NCBI RefSeq assembly: GCF_040115645.1
Contig: NW_027096032.1
Location: forward strand, 434,001-498,000
DNA: 64,000 bases
Reading direction: 5' to 3'
Source of the DNA: Euwallacea fornicatus
Taxonomy: Eukaryota; Arthropoda; Insecta; Coleoptera; Curculionidae
Position 1 is the stretch's first letter; each line of letters starts with the position of its first letter. The position numbers and the translations under genes were made by a program. The notes beneath the pieces are model-generated. The model did not search any database. It was not told the DNA's origin and saw only the letters and a program-made list of their open reading frames with translations. Shown here piece by piece: positions 13,921 through 28,150 of the stretch.

Positions 13921-16260
13921 CAGGGTAAGTTTTCTAGAAACCGAGTAATTTATGTGCTCAAACACACATCTTTCGTGACTTTTCAAGTTTTGAATCTCAG
14001 GAACTTCGACAAATGTGCTTCAAATACCTGCAAAATTTGACCACAGAATCACCTCGACGAGCTCTTTAACATGACTAATAATGCTTAAGTCCATCTGGGC
14101 AAGTTTTCTAGAAACCGAGTAATTTATGTGCTCAAACACACATCTTTCGTGACTTTTCAAGCTTTGAACCTCCGTAGCATCGGCAAATGTGCTTCAAATA
14201 CCTTCAAAATTTGACCACAGAATCACCTCGGCGAGCTCTTTAACATGACTAGTAATGCTTAAGTCCATCAGGGTAAGTTTTCTAGAAAACGAGTAATTTA
14301 TGTGCTCAAACACACATCTTTCGTGACTTTTCAAGTTTTGAATCTCAAGAACTTCGGCAAATGTGCTTCAAATACCTTCAAAATTTGACCACAGAATCAC
14401 CTCGGCGAGCTCTTTAACATGACTAGTAATGCTTAAGTCCATCAGGGTAAGTTTTCTAGAAACCGAGTAATTTATGTGCTCAAACACACATCTTTCGTGA
14501 CTTTTCAAGTTTTGAATCTCAGGAACTTCGACAAATGTGCTTCAAATACCTGCAAAATTTGACCACAGAATCACCTCGACGAGCTCTTTAACATGACTAA
14601 TAATGCTTAAGTCCATCTGGGTGAGTTTTCTAGAAACCGAGTAATTTATGTGCTCAAACACACATCTTTCGTGACTTTTCAAGCTTTGAACCTCCGTAGC
14701 ATCGGCAAATGTGCTTCAAATTCATTCAAAATTTGACCACAGAATCACCTCGACGAGCTCTTTAACATGACTAATAATGCTTAAGTCCATCTGGGCAAGT
14801 TTTCTAGAAACCGAGTAATTTATGTGCTCAAACACACATCTTTCGTGACTTTTCAAGCTTTGAACCTCCGTAGCATCGGCAAATGTGCTTCAAATACCTT
14901 CAAAATTTGACCACAGAATCACCTCGACGAGCTCTGTAACTTGACTTATAATGCTTAAGTCCATCTGGGTGAGTTTTCTAGAAACCGAGTAATTGATGTG
15001 TTCAAACACACATCTTTCGTGACTTTTCAAGCTTTGAACCTCCGTAGCTTCGGCAAATGTGCTTCAAATACTTTCAAAATTTGACCACAGAATCAACTCG
15101 ACGAGCTCTTTAACATGACTAATAATGCTTAAGTCCATCTGGGTGAGTTTTCTAGAAACCGAGTAATTTATGTGCTCAAACACACATCTTTCGTGACTTT
15201 TCAAGCTTTGAACCTCCGTAGCATCGGGAAATGTGCTTCAAATACCTTCAAAATTTGACCACAGAATCATCTCGACGAGCTCTGTAACTTGACTTATAAT
15301 GCTTAAGTCCATCTGGGTAAGTTTTCTAGAAACCGAGTAATTTATGTGCTCAAACACACATCTTTCGTGACTTTTCAAGCTTTGAACCTCCGTAGCATCG
15401 GCAAATGTGCTTCAAATTCATTCAAAATTTGACCACAGAATCACCTCGACGAGCTCTTTAACATGACTAATAATGCTTAAGTCCATCTGGGCAAGTTTTC
15501 TAGAAACCGAGTAATTTATGTGCTCAAACTCACATCTTTCGTGACTTTTCAAGCTTTGAACCTCCGTAGCATCGGCAAATGTGCTTCAAATACCTTCAAA
15601 ATTTGACCACAGAATCACCTCGACGAGCTCTGTAACTTGACTTATAATGCTTAAGTCCATCTGGGTGAGTTTTCTAGAAACCGAGTAATTGATGTGTTCA
15701 AACACACATCTTTCGTGACTTTTCAAGCTTTGAACCTCCGTAGCTTCGGCAAATGTGCTTCAAATACTTTCAAAATTTGACCACAGAATCAACTCGACGA
15801 GCTCTTTAACATGACTAATAATGCTTAAGTCCATCTGGGTGAGTTTTCTAGAAACCGAGTAATTTATGTGCTCAAACACACATCTTTCGTGACTTTTCAA
15901 GCTTTGAACCTCCGTAGCATCGGCAAATGTGCTTCAAATTCATTCAAAATTTGACCACAGAATCACCTCGACGAGCTCTTTAACATGACTAATAATGCTT
16001 AAGTCCATCTGGGCAAGTTTTCTAGAAACCGAGTAATTTATGTGCTCAAACACACATGTATCGTGACTTTTCAAGCTTTGAACCTCCGTAGCATCGGCAA
16101 ATGTGCTTCAAATTCCTTCAAAATTTGACCACAGAATCACCTCGACGAGCTCTTTAACATGACTAATAATGCTTAAGTCCATCTGGGTGAGTTTTCTAGA
16201 AACCGAGTAATTTATGTGCTCAAACACACATCTTTCGTGACTTTTCAAGTTTTGAACCTC

Positions 16261-19200
16261 AGGAACTTCGGCAAATGTGCTTCAAATACCTTCAAAATTT
16301 GACCACAGAATCACCTCGGCGAGCTCTTTAACATGACTAGTAATGCTTAAGTCCATCTGGGTGAGTTTTCTAGAAACCGAGTAATTTATGTGGTCAAACA
16401 CACATCTTTCGTGACTTTTCAAGCTTTGAACCTCCGTAGCTTCGGCAAATGTGCTTCAAATACCTTCAAAATTTGACCACAGAATCACCTCGACGAGCTC
16501 TGTAACTTGACTTATAATGCTTAAGTCCATCTGGGTGAGTTTTCTAGAAACCGAGTAATTTATGTGGTCAAACACACATCTTTCGTGACTTTTCAAGCTT
16601 TGAACCTCCGTAACTTCGGCAAATGTGCTTCAAATACCTTCAAAATTTGACCACAGAATCACCTCGACGAGCTCTTTATCATGACTAATAATGCTTAAGT
16701 CCATCTGGATGAGTTTTCTAGAAACCGAGTAATTTATGTGCTCAAACACACATCTTTCGTGACTTTTCAAGTTTTGAATCTCAGGAACTTCGGCAAATGT
16801 GCTTCAAATACCTTCAAAATTTGACCACAGAATCACCTCGACGAGCTCTTTAACATGACTAATAATGCTTAAGTCCATCTGGGTAAGTTTTCTAGAAACC
16901 GAGTAATTGATGTGTTCAAACACACATCTTTCGTGACTTTTCAAGCTTTGAACCTCCGTAGCTTCGGCAAATGTGCTTCAAATACCTTCAAAATTTGACC
17001 ACAGAATCACCTCGACGAGCTCTTTATCATGACTAATAATGCTTAAGTCCATCTGGGTGAGTTTTCTAGAAACCGAGTAATTTATGTGCTCAAACACACA
17101 TCTTTCGTGACTTTTCAAGTTTTGAATCTCAGGAACTTCGGCAAATGTGCTTCAAATACCTTCAAAATTTGACCACAGAATCATCTCGACGAGCTCTGCA
17201 ACTTGACTTATAATGCTTAAGTCTATCTGGGTGAGTTTTCTAGAAACCGAGTAATTTATGTGCTCAAACACACATCTTTCGTGACTTTTCAAGTTTTGAA
17301 TCTCAGGAACTTCGGCAAATGTGCTTCAAATACCTTCAAAATTTGACCACAGAATCACCTCGACGAGCTCTTTTACATGACTAATAATGCTTAAGTCCAT
17401 CTGGGTGAGTTTTCTAGAAACCGAGTAATTTATGTGCTCAAACACACATCTTTCGTGACTTTTCAAGTTTTGAATCTCAGGAACTTCGGCAAATGTGCTT
17501 CAAATACCTTCAAAATTTGACCACAGAATCACCTCGACGAGCTCTTTATCATGACTTATAATGCTTAAGTCCATCTGGGTGAGTTTTCTAGAAACCGAGT
17601 AATTGATGTGTTCAAACACACATCTTTCGTGACTTTTCAAGCTTTGAACCTCCGTAGCTTCGGCAAATGTGCTTCAAATACCTTCAAAATTTGACCACAG
17701 AATCACCTCGACGAGCTCTTTATCATGACTAATAATGCTTAAGTCCATCTGGGTGAGTTTTCTAGAAACCGAGTAATTTATGTGCTCAAACACACATCTT
17801 TCGTGACTTTTCAAGTTTTGAATCTCAGGAACTTCGGCAAATGTGCTTCAAATACCTTCAAAATTTGACCACAGAATCATCTCGACGAGCTCTGCAACTT
17901 GACTTATAATGCTTAAGTCTATCTGGGTGAGTTTTCTAGAAACCGAGTAATTTATGTGCTCAAACACACATCTTTCGTGACTTTTCAAGTTTTGAATCTC
18001 AGGAACTTCGGCAAATGTGCTTCAAATACCTTCAAAATTTGACCACAGAATCACCTCGACGTGCTCTTTTACATGACTAATAATGCTTAAGTCCATCTGG
18101 GTGAGTTTTCTAGAAACCGAGTAATTTATGTGCTCAAACACACATCTTTCGTGACTTTTCAAGTTTTGAATCTCAGGAACTTCGGCAAATGTGCTTCAAA
18201 TACCTTCAAAATTTGACCACAGAATCACCTCGACGAGCTCTTTATCATGACTAATAATGCTTAAGTCCATCTGGGTGAGTTTTCTAGAAACCGAGTAATT
18301 GATGTGTTCAAACACACATCTTTCTTGACTTTTCAAGCTTTGAACCTCCGTAGCTTCGGCAAATGTGCTTCAAATACCTTCAAAATTTGACCACAGAATC
18401 ACCTCGACGAGCTCTTTATCATGACTAATAATGCTTAAGTCCATCTGGGTGAGTTTTCTAGAAACCGAGTAATTTATGTGCTCAAACACACATCTTTCGT
18501 GACTTTTCAAGTTTTGAATCTCAGGAACTTCGGCAAATGTGCTTCAAATACCTTCAAAATTTGACCACAGAATCACCTCGACGAGCTCTTTTACATGACT
18601 AATAATGCTTAAGTCCATCTGGGTGAGTTTTCTAGAAACCGAGTAATTTATGTGCTCAAACACACATCTTTCGTGACTTTTCAAGCTTTGAACCTCCGCA
18701 GCTCCGGCTAATGTGCTTCAAATACCTTCAAAATTTGACCACAGAATCACCTCGACGAGCTCTTTATCATGACTAATAATGCTTAAGTCCATCAGGGTAA
18801 GTTTTCTAGAAACCGAGTAATTTATGTGCTCAAACACACATCTTTCGTGACTTTTCAAGTTTTGAATCTCAGGAACTTCGGCAAATGTGCTTCAAATACC
18901 TTCAAAATTTGACCACAGAATCACCTCGACGAGCTCTGTAACTTGACTTATAATGCTTAAGTCCATCTGGGTGAGTTTTCTAGAAACCGAGTAATTGATG
19001 TGTTCAAACACACATCTTTCGTGACTTTTCAAGCTTTGAACCTCCGTAGCTTCGGCATATGTGCTTCAAATACCTTCAAAATTTGACCACAGAATCAACT
19101 CGACGAGCTCTTTGACATGACTAATAATGCTTAAGTCCATCTGGGTGAGTTTTCTAGAAACCGAGTAATTTATGTGCTCAAACACACATCTTTCGTGACT

Positions 19201-19488
19201 TTTCAAGCTTTGAACCTCCGTAGCATCGGCAAATGTGCTTCAAATACCTTCAAAATTTGACCACAGAATCATCTCGACGAGCTCTGTAACTTGACTTATA
19301 ATGCTTAAGTCCATCTGGGTAAGTTTTCTAGAAACCGAGTAATTTATGTGCTCAAACACACATCTTTCGTGACTTTTCAAGCTTTGAACCTCCGTAGCTT
19401 CGGCAAATGTGCTTCAAATACCTTCAAAATTTGACCACAGAATCACCTCGGCGAGCTCTTTAACATGACTAGTAATGCTTAAGTCCAT
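16261..19488 (+). repeat. 32-monomer higher-order repeat, copy 2 (3.2 kb matched segment)
   Basis: This is the downstream partner of 10,693-13,920 at an offset of 5,568 bp. It preserves the order of CTCTGCAAC, CTCTTTTACATG, TCTTTCTTGAC, GCAGCTCCGG, CATCAGGG and GCTTCGGCATATG monomers. I saw only scattered single-base differences, for example GACGTGCTC near 18,060 in place of GACGAGCTC, and TTTGACATG near 19,112 in place of TTTAACATG. The high similarity implies recent duplication. The 13,920-16,260 interval between the copies is a different string of the same subtypes. Confidence 0.85.
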
Positions 19489-21919
19489 CTGGGTGAGTTT
19501 TCTAGAAACCGAGTAATTTATGTGGTCAAACACACATCTTTCGTGACTTTTCAAGCTTTGAACCTCCGTAGCTTCGGCAAATGTGCTTCAAATACCTTCA
19601 AAATTTGACGACAGAATCACCTCGACGAGCTCTTTATCATGACTAATAATGCTTAAGTCCATCTGGGTGAGTTTTCTAGAAACCGAGTAATTTATGTGCT
19701 CAAACACACATCTTTCGTGACTTTTCAAGTTTTGAACCTCAGGAACTTCGGCAAATGTGCTTCAAATACCTTCAAAATTTGACCACAGAATCATCTCGAC
19801 GAGCTCTGCAACTTGACTTATAATGCTTAAGTCTATCTGGGTGGGTTTTCTAGAAACCGAGTAATTTATGTGCTCAAACACACATCTTTCGTGACTTTTC
19901 AAGTTTTGAATCTCAGGAACTTCGGCAAATGTGCTTCAAATACCTTCAAAATTTGACCACAGAATCACTTCGACGAGCTCTTTATCATGGCTAATAATGC
20001 TTAAGTCCATCTGGGTGAGTTTTCTAGAAACCGAGTAATTTATGTGCTCAAACACACATCTTTCGTGACTTTTCAAGTTTTGAACCTCAGGAACTTCGGC
20101 AAGTGTGCTTCAAATACCTTCAAAATTTGACCACAGAATCACCTCGGCGTGCTCTTTAACATGACTAGTAATGCTTAAGTCCATCTGGGTGAGTTTTCTA
20201 GAAACCGAGTAATTTATGTGGTCAAACACACATCTTTCGTGACTTTTCAAGTTTTGAACCTCAGGAACTTCGGCAAGTGTGCTTCAAATACCTTCAAAAT
20301 TTGACCACAGAATTACCTCGGCGAGCTCTTTAACATGACTAGTAATGCTTAAGTCCATCTGGGTGAGTTTTCTAGAAACCGAGTAATTTATGTGCTCAAA
20401 CACACATCTTTCGTGACTTTTCAAGCTTTGAACCTCCGTAGCATCGGCAAATGTGCTTCAAATACCTTCAAAATTTGACCACAGAATCATCTCGACGAGC
20501 TCTGTAACTTGACTTATAATGCTTAAGTCCATCTGGGTAAGTTTTCTAGAAACCGAGTAATTTATGTGCTCAAACACACATCTTTCGTGACTTTTCAAGC
20601 TTTGAACCTCCGTAGCTTCGGCAAATGTGCTTCAAATACCTTCAAAATTTGACCACAGAATCACCTCGGCGAGCTCTTTAACATGACTAGTAATGCTTAA
20701 GTCCATCTGGGTGAGTTTTCTAGAAACCGAGTAATTTATGTGGTCAAACACACATCTTTCGTGACTTTTCAAGCTTTGAACCTCCGTAGCTTCGGCAAAT
20801 GTGCTTCAAATACCTTCAAAATTTGACCACAGAATCACCTCGACGAGCTCTGTAACTTGACTTATAATGCTTAAGTCCATCTGGGTGAGTTTTCTAGAAA
20901 CCGAGTAATTTATGTGGTCAAACACACATGTATCGTGACTTTTCAAGCTTTGAACCTCCGTAGCTTCGGCAAATGTGCTTCAAATACCTTCAAAATTTGA
21001 CCACAGCATCACCTCGACGAGCTCTTTATCATGACTAATAATGCTTAAGTCCATCTGGGTGAGTTTTCTAGAAACCGAGTAATTTATGTGCTCAAACACA
21101 CATCTTTCGTGACTTTTCAAGTTTTGAACCTCAGGAACTTCGGCAAATGTGCTTCAAATACCTTCAAAATTTGACCACAGAATCATCTCGACGAGCTCTG
21201 CAACTTGACTTATAATGCTTAAGTCTATCTGTGTGAGTTTTCTAGAAACCGAGTAATTTATGTGCTCAAACACACATCTTTCGTGACTTTTCAAGTTTTG
21301 AATCTCAGGAACTTCGGCAAATGTGCTTCAAATACCTTCAAAATTTGACCACAGAATCACCTCGACGAGCTCTTTATCATGACTAATAATGCTTAAGTCC
21401 ATCTGGGTGAGTTTTCTAGAAACCGAGTAATTTATGTGCTCAAACACACATGTATCGTTACTTTTCAAGCTTTGAACCTCCGTAGCATCGGCAAATGTGC
21501 TTCAAATTCCTTCAAAATTTGACCACAGAATCACCTCGACGAGCTCTTTAACATGACTAATAATGCTTAAGTCCATCTGGGTGAGTTTTCTAGAAACCGA
21601 GTAATTGATGTGTTCAAACACACATCTTTCTTGACTTTTCAAGCTTTGAACCTCCGTAGCTTCGGCAAATGTGCTTCAAATACCTTCAAAATTTGACCAC
21701 AGAATCACCTCGACGAGCTCTTTATCATGACTAATAATGCTTAAGTCCATCTGGGTGAGTTTTCTAGAAACCGAGTAATTTATGTGCTCAAACACACATC
21801 TTTCGTGACTTTTCAAGTTTTGAACCTCAGGAACTTCGGCAAATGTGCTTCACATACCTTCAAAATTTGACCACAGAATCACCTCGGCGAGCTCTTTAAC
21901 ATGACTAGTAATGCTTAAG

Positions 21920-23690
21920 TCCATCTGGGTGAGTTTTCTAGAAACCGAGTAATTTATGTGCTCAAACACACATGTATCGTGACTTTTCAAGCTTTGAACC
22001 TCCGTAGCATCGGCAAATGTGCTTCAAATTCCTTCAAAATTTGACCACAGAATCACCTCGACGAGCTCTTTAACATGACTAATAATGCTTAAGTCCATCT
22101 GGGCAAGTTTTCTAGAAACCGAGTAATTTATGTGCTCAAACACACATGTATCGTGACTTTTCAAGCTTTGAACCTCCGTAGCATCGGCAAATGTGCTTCA
22201 AATTCCTTCAAAATTTGACCACAGAATCACCTCGACGAGCTCTGTAACTTGACTTATAATGCTTAAGTCCATCTGGGTGAGTTTTCTAGAAACCGAGTAA
22301 TTGATGTGTTCAAACACACATCTTTCGTGACTTTTCAAGCTTTGAACCTCCGTAGCATCGGCAAATGTGCTTCAAATTCCTTCAAAATTTGACCACAGAA
22401 TCACCTCGACGAGCTCTTTAACATGACTGATAATGCTTTAGTCCATCTGGGTGAGTTTTCTAGAAACCGAGTAATTTATGTGCTCAAACACACATCTTTC
22501 GTGACTTTTCAAGCTTTGAACCTCCGCAGCTCCGGCTAATGTGCTTCAAATACCTTCAAAATTTGACCACAGAATCACCTCGACGAGCTCTTTATCATGA
22601 CTTATAATGCTTAAGTCCATCTGGGTAAGTTTTCTAGAAACCGAGTAATTTATGTGCTCAAACACACATGTATCGTGACTTTTCAAGCTTTGAACCTCCG
22701 TAGCATCGGCAAATGTGCTTCAAATACCTTCAAAATTTGACCACAGAATCACCTCGACGAGCTCTGTAACATGACTAATAATGCTTAAGCCAATCTGGGT
22801 CAGTTTTCTAGAAACCGAGTAATGTATGTGCTCAAACACACATGTATCGTGACTTTTCAAGCTTTGAACCTCCGTAGCATCGGCAAATGTGCTTCAAATT
22901 CCTTCAAAATTTGACCACAGAATCACCTCGACGAGCTCTTTAACATGACTGATAATGCTTTAGTCCATCTGGGTGAGTTTTCTAGAAACCGAGTAATTTA
23001 TGTGCTCAAACACACATCTTTCGTGACTTTTCAAGATTTGAACCTCCGCAGCTCCGGCTAATGTGCTTCAAATACCTTCAAAATTTGACCACAGAATCAC
23101 CTCGACGAGCTCTTTATCATGACTAATAATGCTTAAGTCCATCAGGGTAAGTTTTCTAGAAAACGAGTAATTTATGTGCTCAAACACACATCTTTCGTGA
23201 CTTTTCAAGTTTTGAATCTCAGGAACTTCGGCAAATGTGCTTCAAATACCTTCAAAATTTGACCACAGAATCACCTCGACGAGCTCTTTAACATGACTAA
23301 TAATGCTTAAGTCCATCTGGGTATGTTTTCTAGAAACCGAGTAATTTATGTGCTCAAACACACATCTTTCGTGACTTTTCAAGCTTTGAACCTCCGTAGC
23401 ATCGGCAAATGTGCTTCAAATACCTTCAAAATTTGACCACAGAATCACCTCGACGAGCTCTGTAACTTGACTTATAATGCTTAAGTCCATCTGGGTGAGT
23501 TTTCTAGAAACCGAGTAATTGATGTGTTCAAACACACATCTTTCGTGACTTTTCAAGCTTTGAACCTCCGCAGCTCCGGCTAATGTGCTTCAAATACCTT
23601 CAAAATTTGACCACAGAATCACCTCGACGAGCTCTTTATCATGACTTATAATGCTTAAATCCATCTGGGTAAGTTTTCTAGAAACCGAGT
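21920..23690 (+). repeat. Family A higher-order repeat, copy III (partial)
   Basis: The order of markers repeats copies I and II: GGGCAAG at 22,101, AAGCCAATC at 22,787 and CATCAGGG at 23,142. Offsets to copy II are 17,052 bp (98 monomers) at 5,049 and 17,226 bp (99 monomers) from 5,561 on, because copy II lost a monomer between these points. The offset to copy I is 21,401 bp (123 monomers minus 1) at both 700 and 1,386, so III and I agree in this part. The match ends near 23,690, where an A2-like patch begins. Confidence 0.8.
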
Positions 23691-25899
23691 AATTTATGTG
23701 CTCAAACACACATCTTTCGTGACTTTTCAAGCTTTGAACCTCCGTAGCATCGGCAAATGTGCTTCAAATTCCTTCAAAATTTGACCACAGAATCAACTCG
23801 ACGAGCTCTTTGACATGACTAATAATGCTTAAGTCCATCTGGGTGAGTTTTCTAGAAACCGAGTAATTTATGTGGTCAAACACACATCTTTCGTGACTTT
23901 TCAAGCTTTGAACCTCCGTAGCTTCGGCAAATGTGCTTCAAATTCCTTCAAAATTTGACCACAGAATCACCTCGACGAGCTCTTTATCATGACTAATAAT
24001 GCTTAAGTCCATCTGGATGAGTTTTCTAGAAACCGAGTAATTTATGTGCTCAAATACACATCTTTCGTGAATTTTCAAGTTTTAAACATCAGGAACTTCG
24101 GCAAATGTGCTTCAAATACCTTCAAAATTTGACCACAGAATCACCTCGACGAGCTCTTTAACATGACTAATAATGCTTAAGTCCATCTGGGTCAGTTTTC
24201 TAGAAACCTAGTAATTTATGTGCTCAAACACACATCTTTCGTGACTTTTCAAGTTTTGAATCTCAGGAACTTCGGCAAATGTGCTTCAAATACCTTCAAA
24301 ATTTGACCACAGAATCACCTCGACGAGCTCTTTATCATGACTAATAATGCTTAAGTCCATCTGGGTGAGTTTTCTAGAAACCGAGTAATTTATGTGCTCA
24401 AACACACATGTATCGTGACTTTTCAAGCTTTGAACCTCAGGAACTTCGGCAAATGTGCTTCAAATACCTTCAAAATTTGACCACAGAATCACCTCGACGA
24501 GCTCTTTATCATGGCTAATAATGCTTAAGTCCATCTGGGTGAGTTTTCTAGAATCCGAGTAATTTATGTGCTCAAACACACATCTTTCGTGACTTTTCAA
24601 GTTTGAATCTCAGGAACTTCGGCAAACGTGCTTCAAATACCTTCAAAATTTGACCACAGAATCACCTCGACGAGCTCTTTATCATGACTAATAATGCTTA
24701 AGTCCATCTGGGCAAGTTTTCTAGAAACCGAGTAATTTATGTGCTCAAACACACATGTATCGTGACTTTTCAAGCTTTGAACCTCCGTAGCATCGGCAAA
24801 TGTGCTTCAAATTCTTTCAAAATTTGTCCACAGAATCACCTCGACGAGCTCTGTAACTTGACTTATAATGCTTAAGTCCATCTGGGTGAGTTTTCTAGAA
24901 ACCGAGTAATTGATGTGTTCAAACACACATCTTTCGTGACTTTTCAAGCTTTGAACCTCCGTAGCATCGGCAAATGTGCTTCAAATTCCTTCAAAATTTG
25001 ACCACAGAATCACCTCGACGAGCTCTTTAACATGACTAATAATGCATAAGTCCATCTGGGTCAGTTTTCTAGAAACCGAGTAATTTATGTGCTCAAATAC
25101 ACATCTTTCGTGAATTTTCAAGTTTTAAACATCAGGAACTTCGGCAAATGTGCTTCAAATACCTTCAAAATTTGACCACAGAATCACCTCGACGAGCTCT
25201 TTAACATGACTAATAATGCTTAAGTCCATCTGGGTCAGTTTTCTAGAAACCTAGTAATTTATGTGCTCAAACACACATCTTTCGTGACTTTTCAAGTTTT
25301 GAATCTCAGGAACTTCGGCAAATGTGCTTCAAATACCTTCAAAATTTGACCACAGAATCACCTCGACGAGCTCTTTATCATGACTAATAATGCTTAAGTC
25401 CATCTGGGTGAGTTTTCTAGAAACCGAGTAATTTATGTGCTCAAACACACATGTATCGTGACTTTTCAAGCTTTGAACCTCAGGAACTTCGGCAAATGTG
25501 CTTCAAATACCTTCAAAATTTGACCACAGAATCACCTCGACGAGCTCTTTAACATGACTAATAATGCTTAAGTCTATCTGGGTGAGTTTTCTAGAAACCG
25601 AGTAATTTATGTGCTCAAACACACATCTTTCGTGACTTTTCAAGCTTTGAACCTCCGCAGCTCCGGCTAATGTGCTTCAAATACCTTCAAAATTTGACCA
25701 CAGAATCACCTCGACGAGCTCTTTATCATGACTAATAATGCTTAAGTCCATCTGGGTGAGTTTTCTAGAAACCGAGTAATTTATGTGCTCAAACACACAT
25801 CTTTTGTGACTTTTCAAGTTTTGATTCTCAGGAATTTCGGCAAATGTGCTTCAAATACCTTCAAAATTTGTCCACAGAATCACCTCGACGAGCTCTGTA

Positions 25900-28150
25900 A
25901 CTTGACTTATAATGCTTAAGTCCATCTGGGTAAGTTTTCTAGAAACCGAGTAATTTATGTGCTCAAACACACATGTATCGTGACTTTTCAAGCTTTGAAC
26001 CTCCGTAGCATCGGCAAATGTGCTTCAAATTCCTTCAAAATTTGACCACAGAATCACCTCGACGAGCTCTTTAACATGACTAATAATGCTTAAGTCCATC
26101 TGGGCAAGTTTTCTAGAAACCGAGTAATTTATGTGCTCAAACACACATGTATCGTGACTTTTCAAGCTTTGAACCTCCGTAGCTTCGGCAAATGTGCTTC
26201 AAATACCTTCAAAATTTGACCACAGAATCACCTCGACGAGCTCTGTAACTTGACTTATAATGCTTAAGTCCATCTGGGTAAGTTTTCTAGAAACCGAGTA
26301 ATTTATGTGCTCAAACACACATGTATCGTGACTTTTCAAGCTTTGAACCTCCGTAGCATCGGCAAATGTGCATCAAATACCTTCAAAATTTGACCACAGA
26401 ATCACCTCGACGAGCTCTGTAACATGACTAATAATGCTTAAGCCAATCTGGGTCAGTTTTCTAGAAACCGAGTAATGTATGTGCTCAAACACACATGTAT
26501 CGTGACTTTTCAAGCTTTGAACCTCCGTAGCATCGGCAAATGTGCTTCAAATTCCTTCAAAATTTGACCACAGAATCACCTCGACGAGCTCTTTATCATG
26601 ACTTATAATGCTTAAGTCCATCTGGGTGAGTTTTCTAGAAACCGAGTAATTTATGTGCTCAAACACACATCTTTCGTGACTTTTCAAGATTTGAACCTCC
26701 GCAGCTCCGGCTAATGTGCTTCAAATACCTTCAAAATTTGACCACAGAATCACCTCGACGAGCTCTTTATCATGACTAATAATGCTTAAGTCCATCAGGG
26801 TAAGTTTTCTAGAAAACGAGTAATTTATGTGCTCAAACACACATCTTTCGTGACTTTTCAAGTTTTGAATCTCAGGAACTTCGGCAAATGTGCTTCAAAT
26901 ACCTTCAAAATTTGACCACAGAATCACCTCGACGAGCTCTTTAACATGACTTATAATGCTTAAGTCCATCTGGGTATGTTTTCTAGAAACCGAGTAATTT
27001 ATGTGCTCAAACACACATCTTTCGTGACTTTTCAAGCTTTGAACCTCCGTAGCATCGGCAAATGTGCTTCAAATACCTTCAAAATTTGACCACAGAATCA
27101 CCTCGACGAGCTCTGTAACTTGACTTATAATGCTTAAGTCCATCTGGGTGAGTTTTCTAGAAACCGAGTAATTGATGTGTTCAAACACACATCTTTCGTG
27201 ACTTTTCAAGCTTTGAACCTCCGCAGCTCCGGCTAATGTGCTTCAAATACCTTCAAAATTTGACCACAGAATCACCTCGACGAGCTCTTTATCATGACTT
27301 ATAATGCTTAAGTCCATCTGGGTAAGTTTTCTAGAAACCGAGTAATTTATGTGCTCAAACACACATGTATCGTGACTTTTCAAGCTTTGAACCTCCGCAG
27401 CTCCGGCTAATGTGCTTCAAATACCTTCAAAATTTGACCACAGAATCACCTCGACGAGCTCTTTATCATGACTTATAATGCTTAAGTCCATCTGGGTAAG
27501 TTTTCTAGAAACCGAGTAATTTATGTGCTCAAACACACATGTATCGTGACTTTTCAAGCTTTGAACCTCCGTAGCATCGTCAAATGTGCTTCAAATTCCT
27601 TCAAAATTTGACCACAGAATCACCTAGACGAGCTCTTTAACATGACTAATAATGCTTAAGTCCATCTGGGCAAGTTTTCTAGAAACCGAGTAATTTATGT
27701 GCTCAAACACACATGTATCGTGACTTTTCAAGCTTTGAACCTCCGTAGCATCGGCAAATGTGCTTCAAATTCTTTCAAAATTTGACCACAGAATCACCTC
27801 GACGAGCTCTGTAACTTGACTTATAATGCTTAAGTCCATCTGGGTGAGTTTTCTAGAAACCGAGTAATTGATGTGTTCAAACACACATCTTTCGTGACTT
27901 TTCAAGCTTTGAACCTCCGTAGCATCGGCAAATGTGCTTCAAATACCTTCAAAATTTGTCCACAGAATCACCTCGACGAGCTCTGTAACTTGACTTATAA
28001 TGCTTAAGTCCATCTGGGTAAGTTTTCTAGAAACCGAGTAATTTATGTGCTCAAACACACATGTATCGTGACTTTTCAAGCTTTGAACCTCCGTAGCATC
28101 GGCAAATGTGCTTCAAATTCCTTCAAAATTTGACCACAGAATCACCTCGA
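25900..28150 (+). repeat. Family A higher-order repeat, copy IV
   Basis: The marker GATTCTCAGGAATTTCGG at 25,823 sits just before this copy, as it does at 421 before copy I. GGGCAAG at 26,102, AAGCCAATC at 26,440, CATCAGGG near 26,794 and CATCGTCAAA at 27,575 follow in the same order. The offset from copy I is 25,402 bp at 421 and 700 (146 monomers minus 2) and 25,054 bp at 1,386 and 2,521 (144 monomers minus 2), so copy IV is two monomers shorter in its left part. The minus 2 reflects the two one-base deletions near 4,070 and 24,600. Confidence 0.8.

Larger units (their letters stand above)
10693..21920 (+). repeat. Sub-block A2 of domain A, with a 32-monomer repeat
   Basis: A2 is marked by subtypes that are rare or absent in A1: CCTCGGCGAGCTC with GACTAGTAATGC, TGTGGTCAAAC (for example 10,823, 16,391, 20,751), CTCTGCAACTTGAC, CTCTTTTACATG and GAATCAACTCGACG. 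It holds a 5,568-bp (32-monomer) duplication, described separately. Parts of the centre (13,900-14,640) recur at the far end of A3 (31,050-31,690), where the rare string TTCGACAAATG plus ACCTGCAAAATTT is shared at 14,529 and 31,580 (17,051 bp apart, 98 monomers minus 1). No gene is present. Confidence 0.82.
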
